Shown here: piece after piece, positions 25,987-34,903 of the stretch | Numbering within the stretch: position 1 is the stretch's first letter | Layout: the number at the start of each line of letters is the position of its first letter | From: Flavobacteriaceae bacterium | GTDB lineage: Bacteria > Bacteroidota > Bacteroidia > Flavobacteriales > Flavobacteriaceae | NCBI GenBank assembly: GCA_021739635.1 | Contig: JAIPBH010000016.1 | Location: 1-64,000, forward strand | Reading direction: 5' to 3' | DNA length: 64,000 nt | Notes under the pieces: generated by a model | What the model saw: the letters and a program-made list of their open reading frames with translations, nothing else | The model's database searches: none | What the model was told of the DNA's origin: nothing | Translations under genes and position numbers: made by a program

Positions 25987-27044
25987 TTAAAAAAGTATTA
26001 CTAATAGAAGACGATGTAGTTTTAAGAGAAAATACTGCAGAACTTCTAGAATTATCAGGTTATCAAGTTGAAACAGCTTCAAATGGAAGAGCAGGAGTTG
26101 AAGTTGCAAAAAAATATCTTCCTAGTATTATAATTTGTGATATTATGATGCCAGAACTTGACGGTTATGGCGTTTTAGAAAATTTATCAAAAAATGATAT
26201 CACAAAATATATCCCTTTTATTTTTCTATCAGCAAAAACAGAAAGACAAGATGTTAGAAAAGGAATGGATCTTGGTGCTGATGATTATATTACAAAACCA
26301 TTTAATGAAGATGAGCTAATAAGTGCTATTGAAAGCAGAATAGCTAAAACGGCTATTCTTCATGACGAAAGAGAAGCCAAAACATTTAATGCTAACGATA
26401 GTGAAGTTTATGATGACATTAGAACCCTAAACGATTTAAAAAATTTCTTTGATGATAATGGCAAAACATTTCTTTTTTCAAAAGGGGACATTATATATGA
26501 AGAAGGAAATAACTCAAACTATATTTTTTTAATAAGAAAAGGCGTTGTAAAAAACTTTAAGTTTGACCATGATGGTAAAGAACTTACCACAAATTTATAT
26601 CAAGAAGATGAGTTGTTTGGATACACATCTTTTACTCAAAACGTTCCTTATCAAGAGTCAGCTACTGCTATAAAAGACACAGAACTAGTTGGTGTTTCAA
26701 AGCAAGAGCTAAAAGATGTTTTAGATAATAATCATAAAATAACACTTGAACTTATTCAATTATTAACAGACAACCTTTCTGGTGCCAGAGACCAATTGTT
26801 AGATATGGCCTATAGTTCTGTAAATAAAAAAACGGCTACTACTATATTAAAATTTGCCGAAAAATTAAACAACAAATCTGGTGAGCCAATCAGGATTTCA
26901 AGAAATGACTTAGCAAGTGTTGCAGGCATAGCTACAGAAACGTTAATTAGAACCTTATCAAGCTTTAAAAAAGATGGACTTATTGAAATTGAAGCTAGAA
27001 ATATTAAAATTTTAGACTTGCAAAAGCTTCAACAAGTTAACTAA
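25983..27044 (+). CDS. Receiver-Crp fusion response regulator
   Basis: A 353-aa protein joining a CheY-type receiver (residues 1-120; phospho-acceptor D53 in ICDIMMPELDGYG, K105 in ITKPF) to a Crp-like effector barrel (about 145-265) and a winged HTH (about 300-345; SRNDLASVAGIATETLIRTLSSFKKDGLI). It is like FixJ and FixK merged into one polypeptide, so a phosphorelay could act directly on a Crp-type promoter. It overlaps the PAS kinase gene by 4 bp. The HTH segment ETLIRTL is of the Crp/Fnr kind and is a plausible reader of the ATGAY-N4-RTCAT operators, one of which lies just downstream in front of uspA. Confidence 0.9.
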   Translation: MIKKVLLIEDDVVLRENTAELLELSGYQVETASNGRAGVEVAKKYLPSIIICDIMMPELDGYGVLENLSKNDITKYIPFIFLSAKTERQDVRKGMDLGADDYITKPFNEDELISAIESRIAKTAILHDEREAKTFNANDSEVYDDIRTLNDLKNFFDDNGKTFLFSKGDIIYEEGNNSNYIFLIRKGVVKNFKFDHDGKELTTNLYQEDELFGYTSFTQNVPYQESATAIKDTELVGVSKQELKDVLDNNHKITLELIQLLTDNLSGARDQLLDMAYSSVNKKTATTILKFAEKLNNKSGEPIRISRNDLASVAGIATETLIRTLSSFKKDGLIEIEARNIKILDLQKLQQVN

Positions 27045-27066
27045 TAATATTACAGTACATCCAAAT

Positions 27067-27110
27067 ATGATTTATATCATTTTTTGAAATGATATACCCT
27101 TATATTTTTG
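27067..27110 (+). promoter_or_regulatory. Crp/Fnr-type operator and -7 element of uspA
   Basis: The operator ATGATTTATATCAT is at 27067-27080, with perfect 5-bp half-sites. The -7 element TATTTTTG, a full TAnnTTTG match, is at 27103-27110, 29.5 bp from operator centre to first T. Confidence 0.75.
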
Positions 27111-27137
27111 TTTTTGATTAAAAGTTGATTGCAAAGA

Positions 27138-27977
27138 ATGAGGAATATATTAATACCTACTGATTTTTCAGAAAATTCATGGAATGCCATTGAGTATGCT
27201 ATTCATTTTTTTGAAAATTCAACTTGTAACTTTTATTTATTATATGTAGATCAAATTAACACATTTGTTGTTGCTGAAACTACTTATTTGCCTTCTCAAA
27301 CCGTTATTGAAGCTACATATATTAAACCTACTAAAACTAAATTAAATGAGGTTTTAAAGCGCATTACAAATATATCTACAAATGAAAATCATAAGTTTTT
27401 TGGATTAACCGATTATAACTATTTTATTGATTCCATAAGAAAACATGTTGTTGAAAAGAAAATAGACATGATTGTAATGGGCACAAAAGGCGCTTCTGGA
27501 CTTAAAAAACTTATTATAGGAAGTAACACAGGCGATGTTATTACAAGAGTTAGATGCTCAACTCTAGTAGTTCCAGAAAACGCAAAATATATAAAACCAA
27601 GTGTCATAGCGTTTCCAACAGATTTTTCTTCATTCTATTCAAGCAACCTATTACAACCAATTATTGAATTATTAGATATGTATAAATCGTCAATAAACGT
27701 TTTGCATATTAATAAGAAAAAAATAAATTTAAACTTAGACCAAGAAATTAATAAAGGCTATTTAGAAGATTATTTTGTTAATTATAATTATAATTTTTTT
27801 AATTTAAATAACAATCATATTGAATCTGCCATTCAAACTTTTGTTGAAAAAAATAAAGTTAACTTAATTACTATGGTAGCCAAAAACTTAAATTATTTTC
27901 AACGTATTTTATTTCATCCAACAGTTAAAGAAATAAGTTATCATACAGACATTCCTTTTTTAGTTCTTCACGAGTAA
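27138..27977 (+). CDS. Tandem universal stress protein (UspA family)
   Basis: A 279-aa protein with two Usp domains. The first (MRNILIPTDFSENSWNAIEYA to about residue 150) keeps the nucleotide-binding pattern GTKGASGLKKLIIGSNT. The second (about 155-279) lacks it, so only one ATP site is likely. I start at the ATG at 27138 because it gives the standard family N-terminus; a TTG nine bases upstream would add MQR. It has a class II type operator and -7 box of its own. Universal stress proteins with such control are typical members of low-oxygen or energy-limitation regulons. A terminator-like hairpin follows. Confidence 0.88.
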   Translation: MRNILIPTDFSENSWNAIEYAIHFFENSTCNFYLLYVDQINTFVVAETTYLPSQTVIEATYIKPTKTKLNEVLKRITNISTNENHKFFGLTDYNYFIDSIRKHVVEKKIDMIVMGTKGASGLKKLIIGSNTGDVITRVRCSTLVVPENAKYIKPSVIAFPTDFSSFYSSNLLQPIIELLDMYKSSINVLHINKKKINLNLDQEINKGYLEDYFVNYNYNFFNLNNNHIESAIQTFVEKNKVNLITMVAKNLNYFQRILFHPTVKEISYHTDIPFLVLHE

Positions 27978-28063
27978 AAAAATACAAAACCTAACATTTG
28001 TCATGTTTTATTACATTAAAAAAAACTACTTTAGTACAACTTAATGTTAATAGCAATTTTAAG

Positions 28064-28114
28064 AAGGACAGTAGGCAAATTTAGGAAGGATTTTGTCAAT
28101 TGTCCTTTTTTTTA
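28064..28114 (+). terminator. Probable terminator after uspA
   Basis: AAGGACA (28064-28070) pairs with TGTCCTT (28101-28107). Inside, GGCAAA pairs with TTTGTC (one G-U), giving a long interrupted stem followed by a T run. The gap between uspA and the next gene is 361 bp; it also holds the operator at 28245 and nothing else I can name. Confidence 0.55.
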
Positions 28115-28244
28115 TTTAACACTTTTTATTTTAATCAAACTAGAAAAAATATTAGTTTGAATTCTAAAATTACTTTAATAGTATTTTAAAACATAGAAAA
28201 AACTTATTTAACGAAAGTCTCATACTTGTTAAAGTTTCTAGTTG

Positions 28245-28288
28245 CTAACATATGTCATTTTTTTTAAATTAATATTGTATTACATTGA
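28245..28288 (+). promoter_or_regulatory. Crp/Fnr-type operator and weak -7 element of the 147-aa gene
   Basis: The operator CTAACATATGTCAT (28245-28258) has one perfect half-site, and its other half matches the degenerate half of the fadL site. TACATTGA at 28281-28288 partly matches the -7 box and lies 29.5 bp from the operator centre. The gene starts at 28339. Confidence 0.58.
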
Positions 28289-28338
28289 TGCATAAAATTG
28301 AAAATTAAAGATGTCAATTTTATTTAATCTTTATCATC

Positions 28339-28782
28339 ATGAAAATAATTAGTAATACACCAAAACACATTGAATGGTTAAATGCAGAATTAATGCACGA
28401 AGAATCAAGCAGATGGTTGTCCGAATTGCGTTTTATTAAAGACGAAGAACACTTTTTTGAAGATTTGATTAAACTTTTTACGTTGCAATTAATTGATACA
28501 AAAAATTTTGCAAATAGTATAGAAATTGTGTCGTTAATTAAATTACTTCGAATTAAAAATACCGAACTTGTTAATGCCATTATGATTCATGAAAAAGAAC
28601 TCAAAATTATGGTTGATGGTAAAAATCAACTACAAGAAGAAGCATTTTATAAAGAAAAACATAGAAGTCTTTTAATTGCAGTAAAAAAATATTTTAAAGA
28701 ATATAGAAAACTTAAAAGTCAGGTTTTTAAAACTGTTAAAGGCATTATGAAAACCGAAAAGCAAAAACATTTACTGCCATGA
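28339..28782 (+). CDS. Uncharacterised helical protein, regulon member
   Basis: A 147-aa soluble, highly charged, predominantly alpha-helical protein with no signal peptide, membrane segment or cysteine. I do not recognise a family. Residues 1-30 (HIEWLNAELMHEESSRWLSEL) and 55-110 look like amphipathic helices, and the C-terminus is very basic (KEYRKLKSQVFKTVKGIMKTEKQKH). A four-helix-bundle arrangement is conceivable, but I find no metal-binding His/Glu pattern that would prove a hemerythrin or ferritin-like site. It follows uspA and has a variant of the shared operator at the conserved spacing, so a role in the same stress or respiratory response is inferred. Confidence 0.7.
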   Translation: MKIISNTPKHIEWLNAELMHEESSRWLSELRFIKDEEHFFEDLIKLFTLQLIDTKNFANSIEIVSLIKLLRIKNTELVNAIMIHEKELKIMVDGKNQLQEEAFYKEKHRSLLIAVKKYFKEYRKLKSQVFKTVKGIMKTEKQKHLLP

Positions 28783-28789
28783 ACGCATT

Positions 28790-29968
28790 TTAAATTTTTG
28801 TTGAAACAATAACAATTTTGTTTAATTCAAAATCAGTAGTAAAAAACAAATAGACATCTCCGCCATCTTTTAAAGCTAGTTTTTTTCTAATTATCTCAAC
28901 ACTATCAGGAAAATTTCTTGTAGTAACATTTGCTTTTTTTAATCCTAAGGTTTTAATTTCTTTGGTATTATAAGGCAATATAGCGTCTATTTTAAAACGT
29001 CTTCCTGGAAAATCAATAAGATTTTTACTTGTATATAAATGTGAATGTTTTTGAAGTTTAAAAACATTTAACAGATTTGATGTTGAATTAAATGCACCAG
29101 CCTTTAAAATAGCTGCATTGGGTTCATATAAATAAGTGAGTGGCTTAGAATATAATGATTCTTGGTTCTTTTCTACTTCCAAAAAAAAGTCAAAATGAAC
29201 ATCTTTGTTTTTGGTAAGATTAACTGTTTTAATTTCAATTTCATTTGTAAATCCTTTTTCTAAAATCCAGATTAATTCTTTTACTTCATTATTAACAGCA
29301 ACTACATGAATTGTTTTTACAAACTTCAATTCGTTAATACCTATTGATATATCAAGTAATGGAGATGATTTAATCATGATATTTTTAGTGTACTTAAATA
29401 GATTATTTAAGTGTTCAGGAATGTTTGGCAGGCAATCATTTAAAAAAAATACTTTACCCTTAGTATCGTGTCTTCTTGATGGATCTGCATAAATCCAGTC
29501 AAATAATTTATTATTTGTGCTTAAAAATTGAATGCCATCTATGTTTTTTGTATCAATGGAATTAACACCAAGTTGTTTGTAATTATAACTAACCAATTTA
29601 GATAAATGCATATCTAATTCACAATGAACTACTTGCTTAAATTGTTTTGAAAAGTAATAACAATCAACACCAAAACCTCCTGTTAAATCTATAATATGTT
29701 CTCCATAAATTAATTTAGACTTGTAAGAAGCCGTTATTTCAGAAGATGTTTGCTCAATATTTAATTTATTTGGATAATAAATATTTTTAGTTTGAAACCA
29801 AGTTGGCAATTTGTATTCACATTTATTTTTAGCTTCTATTTGCTCAATAATTTCTTTAGTATTTACAGATGAAAATGATGTGCCTTTTAATATAATAGAA
29901 GTAATATTTTTATCTAAACTATTAGTTATAAAAGTCTGAATATCAATATTTAATATTTCTTTATTCAA
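28790..29968 (-). CDS. Class I SAM-dependent methyltransferase with THUMP-like domain
   Basis: A 392-aa cytoplasmic protein. The central Rossmann methyltransferase fold has motif I IDLTGGFGVDCYYFS near residue 93, acidic motif CELD and motif IV WIYADPSRR near residue 160. The C-terminal third (from about residue 300) corresponds to the THUMP-like region found with this family in Bacteroidota, which suggests an RNA substrate. It lies 7 bp downstream of the AI-2E permease gene on the same strand and probably shares its transcript. The modified nucleotide is not known. Confidence 0.78.
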   Translation of the reverse strand: MNKEILNIDIQTFITNSLDKNITSIILKGTSFSSVNTKEIIEQIEAKNKCEYKLPTWFQTKNIYYPNKLNIEQTSSEITASYKSKLIYGEHIIDLTGGFGVDCYYFSKQFKQVVHCELDMHLSKLVSYNYKQLGVNSIDTKNIDGIQFLSTNNKLFDWIYADPSRRHDTKGKVFFLNDCLPNIPEHLNNLFKYTKNIMIKSSPLLDISIGINELKFVKTIHVVAVNNEVKELIWILEKGFTNEIEIKTVNLTKNKDVHFDFFLEVEKNQESLYSKPLTYLYEPNAAILKAGAFNSTSNLLNVFKLQKHSHLYTSKNLIDFPGRRFKIDAILPYNTKEIKTLGLKKANVTTRNFPDSVEIIRKKLALKDGGDVYLFFTTDFELNKIVIVSTKI

Positions 29969-29975
29969 ACTAAAA

Positions 29976-31064
29976 TTATAAGTCTTTGGTAAGTTTTTTT
30001 ACAATATCATTTTCTGCTAAAAACTCCTTTAAAATCACTTTAATTGCTGTATAAGCAGGAACTGCAACAATAAGACCAACAACGCCAAATAAAACTCCTG
30101 AAATTAAAATTATTAAAAAAATTTCTAACGGATGTGACTTAACACTTTTAGAAAATATAAATGGCTGACTAAAAAAATTATCAATTAATTGCCCTATGAT
30201 AAAAACTAAAAACACCCATAAAGTTTTTGTAAAAATAGCAGCAACAAAACCCTGATCAAGATTACTAGTCATTGTTAGAGTAAGCATTAAAAAACAACCT
30301 ATTAAAGGGCCAATATAAGGAATGAGATTTAAAAGTGCACACAAAAAAGCAATGACCACAGCATTTTCAACACCTACAATAAGTAATCCTATAGTATAAA
30401 TTAAAAAGATGATTAAAATTTGAAAAATAAGACCAACAAAATATCTTGAAAGTAAATCTTTAATTGTGTTTAAAGAGTTTGTTAAGCGCTTTTCTTTGGA
30501 TTTTGGTATAAAAACTAAAAGTCCGTTTTCAAATAGTTTGCTGTCTTTTAAAAAGAAAAAAGAAATAAAAAGTACTGAAAACAAACCAACGCTAAAACTT
30601 CCTAATCCGCTAATAACTGAATTAAAAAAATCTGGTATGATAGAATAATCAATTTTTGAAAGCAAACTTGAATCTTGAAATGATTGCTCAATATTGATAT
30701 TATTTACTTTAAAATAAGAAATAACTTGTTGGTACAGATTTTCAACATTAGTCTGTAATTTATTTATATCTAATAGAGAAAGGTTATGGCCTTGCTTGAT
30801 AATTAATGGAATAAAAAGCAATACCAAACCAACAAACAAACTAATAAGAAGTAGCATGGAAACGACAACCGCAATGGTGTTTTTAAACTTTAACCGTTTT
30901 TCTAAAAATAAAACAATAGGTCTGCCAATTAAAGAAATAACAACGGCAATAGCTAAATAAACAATTACAGATTGTACTTTATAAAAAAAGTATAATAATA
31001 ACACTATAGCAAAAATAATACCTAAAGCTCTTAAAATACCATTTGCTATAATTTTTGAGTTCAT
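29976..31064 (-). CDS. AI-2E family transporter (PerM-like permease)
   Basis: A 362-aa integral membrane protein with about eight hydrophobic helices in the arrangement of the AI-2 exporter family: three N-terminal helices, a soluble segment (residues about 85-150), then five more with NLIPYIGPLIG and the C-terminal PLEIFLIILISGVLFGVVGLIVAVP. Members are implicated in autoinducer or sodium/proton exchange; the actual cargo here is unknown. It follows the TrmH-like gene by 22 bp in a minus-strand cluster. Confidence 0.88.
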   Translation of the reverse strand: MNSKIIANGILRALGIIFAIVLLLYFFYKVQSVIVYLAIAVVISLIGRPIVLFLEKRLKFKNTIAVVVSMLLLISLFVGLVLLFIPLIIKQGHNLSLLDINKLQTNVENLYQQVISYFKVNNINIEQSFQDSSLLSKIDYSIIPDFFNSVISGLGSFSVGLFSVLFISFFFLKDSKLFENGLLVFIPKSKEKRLTNSLNTIKDLLSRYFVGLIFQILIIFLIYTIGLLIVGVENAVVIAFLCALLNLIPYIGPLIGCFLMLTLTMTSNLDQGFVAAIFTKTLWVFLVFIIGQLIDNFFSQPFIFSKSVKSHPLEIFLIILISGVLFGVVGLIVAVPAYTAIKVILKEFLAENDIVKKLTKDL

Positions 31065-31086
31065 TTTGTAAAGATAATAAAACAGA

Positions 31087-31587
31087 TTACATAAGTTGCT
31101 TGGTGATTTCGTATAAAGCTATATTAGTAGCTTGTACAACATTCATACTACTATTTTGCCCAAACATATCAATATGTATAATATGATTTGATAGATTAAG
31201 AATGGCTTCTGAAATTCCAAAATTTTCATCTCCAATAATTAATGCTATAGGTTTGTCTTTTAAAAAATTAAATAGATGAAGTGGTTTACTTTGTGTTGTA
31301 ATTTCTAAAGATATAATTTGAAAACCTTGATTTTTTAAATTTAAAACTACGTTTAAAGCAGATGTAGAAAACTCATGATTTACTACTTTTTCTGTGGCTC
31401 TTGAAGTTTTTGCCGTTTTTCTACCTAAAGAAATATGCTCACCGCAAAGAATTAATTTTTCAATACCAAAGGCATCAGCCATTCTAAATAAACTACCAAT
31501 ATTTGGTGCATTAGTTACATTTTCAGAAACTAAAATAATAGGAAAGCTTTGCTTTTTAAAGTTTGTATTGTAATGATTGAGTTGCAA
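31087..31587 (-). CDS. TrmH/SpoU-family RNA 2'-O-methyltransferase
   Basis: A 166-aa SPOUT methyltransferase. The trefoil-knot motifs are present: ENVTNAPNIGSLFRMADAFG (motif 1 with the catalytic Arg), ALIIGDENFGIS (motif 2) and IDMFGQNSSMNVVQATNIALYE (motif 3). At this length it is the core domain with no N-terminal extension. The target tRNA or rRNA position cannot be told from sequence. It is in line with the DUF4159 gene, 15 bp downstream of it. Confidence 0.87.
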   Translation of the reverse strand: MQLNHYNTNFKKQSFPIILVSENVTNAPNIGSLFRMADAFGIEKLILCGEHISLGRKTAKTSRATEKVVNHEFSTSALNVVLNLKNQGFQIISLEITTQSKPLHLFNFLKDKPIALIIGDENFGISEAILNLSNHIIHIDMFGQNSSMNVVQATNIALYEITKQLM

Positions 31588-31602
31588 ATGGCGTTTGTTT
31601 TA

Positions 31603-32247
31603 TTAATTTTCAAAAGCGTATTTTACTATATTGGCTCCCATTTTTAAGGCTTTTTCTCTTACTTCAAATGGGTCATTATGTACTTCTTCATTTTCCCAAC
31701 CATCACCTAAATCACATTCATAAGTAAATAGTAATACTAATCTATCTTCATAAAATATTCCAAATGCTTGCGCACGTTTAGCATCATGTTCATGAATTTT
31801 TGGTAATCCATCAGGGAATTTATAAATATTGTTGAAAATTGGGTGATTGGCAGGAAGTTCAACCAATTCTTTGTCTGGAAATACCTTTTTTAGTTCTTTA
31901 ACAAGATAAGGTTGCATGCCATAGTTGTCATCAATATGTAAAAATCCACCAGAAATTAAATAATTTCTAAGATTTTCAGCTTCATCATCTGTAAAAAACA
32001 TATTTCCATGGCCTGTCATGTGCAAAAAAGGAAATTCAAAAATATCAGGACTACCAACTTCAACTGTTTGTGGTTTAGGGTTGATTTTGGTGTTTATGTT
32101 GGTGTTGCAAAACTTAATTAAATTAGGTAATGATGTAGGGTTAGCATACCAATCTCCTCCACCTTTATACTTTAAAAGTGCTATTTCTTGAGCAGATAAA
32201 GAGAAAATTGAAAAATAAAAAGCGCAAAAAACAACTATCTTTTTCAT
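31603..32247 (-). CDS. DUF4159 domain protein, secreted
   Basis: A 214-aa protein with a signal peptide (MKKIVVFCAFYFSIFSLSAQ) and the DUF4159 fold, a glutamine-amidotransferase-like alpha/beta domain of unknown activity. Recognisable features are KYKGGGDWYANPTSLPNLIKF, FLHMTGHGN, GGFLHIDDNYG and YECDLGDGWEN. The gene ends one base before the rsmE start in the same cluster (spacing 1 bp), so both are probably cotranscribed. No function is known; the family is common in Bacteroidota next to rRNA methyltransferase genes. Confidence 0.85.
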   Translation of the reverse strand: MKKIVVFCAFYFSIFSLSAQEIALLKYKGGGDWYANPTSLPNLIKFCNTNINTKINPKPQTVEVGSPDIFEFPFLHMTGHGNMFFTDDEAENLRNYLISGGFLHIDDNYGMQPYLVKELKKVFPDKELVELPANHPIFNNIYKFPDGLPKIHEHDAKRAQAFGIFYEDRLVLLFTYECDLGDGWENEEVHNDPFEVREKALKMGANIVKYAFEN

Positions 32248-32248
32248 G

Positions 32249-32953
32249 TTATTCGTTTATAAAAGCCACACTATGACATGCTACAATAGCCGCAGTTTCT
32301 GTTCGCAATCTGGTTTCTCCCAAAGTTACAGGAATAAAATTCTTTTTTAAAGCCATTTCAATTTCTTTAACACTAAAATCACCTTCAGGTCCAATTAAAA
32401 TGGTAATATTCATGTTTTTTTCAATCTCATTTTTAAGTGATTTTTTATCTGTTTCTTCACAATGTGCTATTAGCAATTGCCCGTTAAATGGTTGATTCAT
32501 AAAATCTTTAAACAGCATGGCCTCATTAAGTTTAGGTAAATAGCAACTTAAAGATTGTTTCATGGCAGATTGTATTATTTTTTCAAACCTATCTAATTTT
32601 ATAATTTTTCGTTCACTATGGTCGCAAATAATAGGCGTAATGGAATCAATACCAATTTCAGTAGCTTTTTCTAAAAACCATTCATAACGATCATTCATTT
32701 TTGTTGGTGCTACCGCCAAATGCAAATGATACTTATGTTTTTGTTTTAATTCTTTTGATATAATTTTTGCTACGCAATTCTTTATATCAGGAATCGTTAT
32801 TTCAGCTGTAAACAACCAGCCATTTCCATTAGTTATATATAAAACATCACCACTTGTTTTTCGTAAAACTTTTACAATGTGTTTACTTTCTTCTTTGTCA
32901 AAAGAAAGCTGTTTGGTGTGTTCAGATATTTCAGGATTATAAAAAAGTTGCAT
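32249..32953 (-). CDS. rsmE: 16S rRNA (uracil-1498-N3)-methyltransferase RsmE
   Basis: A 234-aa SPOUT enzyme that methylates U1498 of 16S rRNA. An N-terminal PUA-like domain (HIVKVLRKTSGDVLYITNGNGWLF) is followed by the knot domain with KATEIGIDSITPIICDHSER, LIGPEGDFSVKEI and the C-terminal LGETRLRTETAAIVA signature. The length is typical. It overlaps the PPIase gene by one base at its start. Confidence 0.93.
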   Translation of the reverse strand: MQLFYNPEISEHTKQLSFDKEESKHIVKVLRKTSGDVLYITNGNGWLFTAEITIPDIKNCVAKIISKELKQKHKYHLHLAVAPTKMNDRYEWFLEKATEIGIDSITPIICDHSERKIIKLDRFEKIIQSAMKQSLSCYLPKLNEAMLFKDFMNQPFNGQLLIAHCEETDKKSLKNEIEKNMNITILIGPEGDFSVKEIEMALKKNFIPVTLGETRLRTETAAIVACHSVAFINE

Positions 32954-33594
32954 TAATTGTTGGGTTCAGTAATTTTTAAAACTTTTATTTCAGCAATATT
33001 TTTAGGTTCAAAGGTCTTTAAAATCACATAATATCCATTATTTGAAGGTGTATCAATTGTGAAAATATCATCAATATCATGATTATCAGTAATAATAAAT
33101 TTTTCAAAAGCATATTTTGAATCTCCTTCTTTAAACCATCCAGAATCGCCACCTCGTGTAGCGTTTTTATCCATAGAATATTGTTTTGCTAAAAAGTCAA
33201 AATCAGTTCCTGATTTATAGCTTTTTATAATTTTTTCTCTTACAGAATTAATTTCGCTGGGTTTTATTTGATTTCCATCAAAAAATATATAGGATACTCT
33301 GTAATATGGTATGAAATTTTTCTCTACAATTTTATAATAAACCTTTTCATTATCGTTAATGCTTGTTTTAACAACACCTTTTGATAATTTAAACAGCTCT
33401 TTTGCTAAAACAGATTTATGCATTTCTTCATTAAAAACAATAAGTTGATTTTTATGAGTTGATTTTGTGCTTATAAATTTTTCGGCAAGCTCAGTGTTTT
33501 CAATTGTTAATAGCTCTTTTTCTGTTTCATTTTGAGCTGAAATAGTTAACGAAAATACAATCAATATAAATGTGAGGCCTGCTTTAATCATCAT
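32953..33594 (-). CDS. Periplasmic PpiC-type peptidyl-prolyl isomerase
   Basis: A 213-aa protein with a signal peptide (MMIKAGLTFILIVFSLTISAQ) and a parvulin (rotamase) domain at about residues 85-205. The signature is YKSGTDFDFLAKQYSMDKNATRGGDSGWFKEGD. It is shorter than SurA and lacks that chaperone's large N-terminal domain, so it is probably a single-domain periplasmic foldase. It begins the minus-strand cluster that runs through rsmE. tsaD lies 105 bp further along on the same strand. Confidence 0.82.
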   Translation of the reverse strand: MMIKAGLTFILIVFSLTISAQNETEKELLTIENTELAEKFISTKSTHKNQLIVFNEEMHKSVLAKELFKLSKGVVKTSINDNEKVYYKIVEKNFIPYYRVSYIFFDGNQIKPSEINSVREKIIKSYKSGTDFDFLAKQYSMDKNATRGGDSGWFKEGDSKYAFEKFIITDNHDIDDIFTIDTPSNNGYYVILKTFEPKNIAEIKVLKITEPNN

Positions 33595-33699
33595 ATAATT
33601 TTAATAATTTTTATTTTCAAATTTAGTTTTAATAATGATTTATGATATGGATATTGTATTTAGTTTTAAGATATAATTGTTTATAACCTAATAATAGAA

Positions 33700-34722
33700 T
33701 TAAATTTTTAACCTAGCAGATGCTGTAACACTTTGATTGGCAAACGTGTTATCTAAAAATTTTAAATAGCCAACAATAGCAATCATGGCAGCATTATCTG
33801 TTGTAAATTCAAATTTTGGAACATAGGTTGTCCATCCAAATTTATGTTCGCCATCTTTTAAAGCTTGTCTAATTCCAGAATTAGCTGAAACGCCACCACC
33901 AATGGCTATATGTTTAATTCCTGTTTTTTTAGTAGCTAGTTTTAATTTATCAATTAAAATTTCAATAATTGTGTATTGAATTGAGGCACAAATATCATTC
34001 AAGTTTTCTTCAATAAAATTAGGATTTGCTTTTGTTTCAGTTTGAATAAAATATAAAATAGCAGTTTTTAAACCAGAGAAACTAAAATTTAAACCATCTA
34101 CTTTTGGTTTTGTAAATTGAAACTTTTTAGGGTTTCCTAATTTGGCTAATTTATCAATAATTGGTCCGGCAGGATAACCTAAGCCTAGTATTTTACCGCT
34201 TTTATCAAAAGCTTCTCCAACAGCATCGTCAATGGTTTCGCCAATAACTTCCATATCAAAAAAGCTAGAAACCTTAACAATTTGTGTATGTCCTCCAGAA
34301 ATGGTCATTCCTATAAACGGAAATGGTGGTTTGTTAAATCCTTCTTCATCAATAAAATGAGCTAAAATATGTGCTTGCATATGGTTAACATCAACCAAAG
34401 GAATGTTTAAACCATACGCTAATGATTTTGCAAAAGATGTGCCTACTAAAAGTGAACCCATCAAGCCTGGGCCTCTTGTAAAAGCTATAGCATGAAGTTG
34501 ATTTTTTGTAATATTAGCTTTTGTTAAAGCTTGTGACACCACGGGAACAATGTTTTGTTGATGTGCTCTTGAGGCTAATTCTGGCACAACACCACCATAT
34601 GCTTCATGTATTTTTTGGTTGGCAATAACGTTACTTAAAATCTTACCATTATGTATTACAGCCGCAGCCGTATCATCACATGATGATTCAATTCCTAGTA
34701 TATAAATATTTTGTTCAGACAT
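33700..34722 (-). CDS. tsaD: tRNA threonylcarbamoyladenosine transferase TsaD
   Basis: TsaD makes the universal t6A37 modification of tRNAs that read ANN codons. The 340-aa length is normal. Signatures are GIESSCDDTAAAVI at the N-terminus, the metal-binding HMQAHILAH near residue 131, MTISGGHTQIV, and the C-terminal GGGVSANSGIRQAL with FTTDNAAMIA. It is divergent from tamB, with 181 bp between the first recognised start codons. Confidence 0.96.
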   Translation of the reverse strand: MSEQNIYILGIESSCDDTAAAVIHNGKILSNVIANQKIHEAYGGVVPELASRAHQQNIVPVVSQALTKANITKNQLHAIAFTRGPGLMGSLLVGTSFAKSLAYGLNIPLVDVNHMQAHILAHFIDEEGFNKPPFPFIGMTISGGHTQIVKVSSFFDMEVIGETIDDAVGEAFDKSGKILGLGYPAGPIIDKLAKLGNPKKFQFTKPKVDGLNFSFSGLKTAILYFIQTETKANPNFIEENLNDICASIQYTIIEILIDKLKLATKKTGIKHIAIGGGVSANSGIRQALKDGEHKFGWTTYVPKFEFTTDNAAMIAIVGYLKFLDNTFANQSVTASARLKI

Positions 34723-34903
34723 TAATTAGAATTAGGCACAATAATTGTTAATTTTGGATTTAAATAAAAGTCTTTTTTTATTCTTTTATTCGTAATTACA
34801 AAAATAGTTTTTTCTTAATTAAATAATAACTTTAACAACTATCAAAAAGTTTCTAAAAATAATATCAAAAATAGCAGCTATTTTACTGTTATTATTCATC
34901 ATT

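Noticed and set aside
27081-27100. Second operator copy next to the uspA site (ATGATATACCC)
   Set aside because: Only one half-site is present and it is not at the conserved spacing to any -7 box.
28320-28580. Minus-strand frame opposite the 147-aa gene
   Set aside because: It is antisense to a better supported gene that has its own operator and -7 box, and has biased low-complexity composition.
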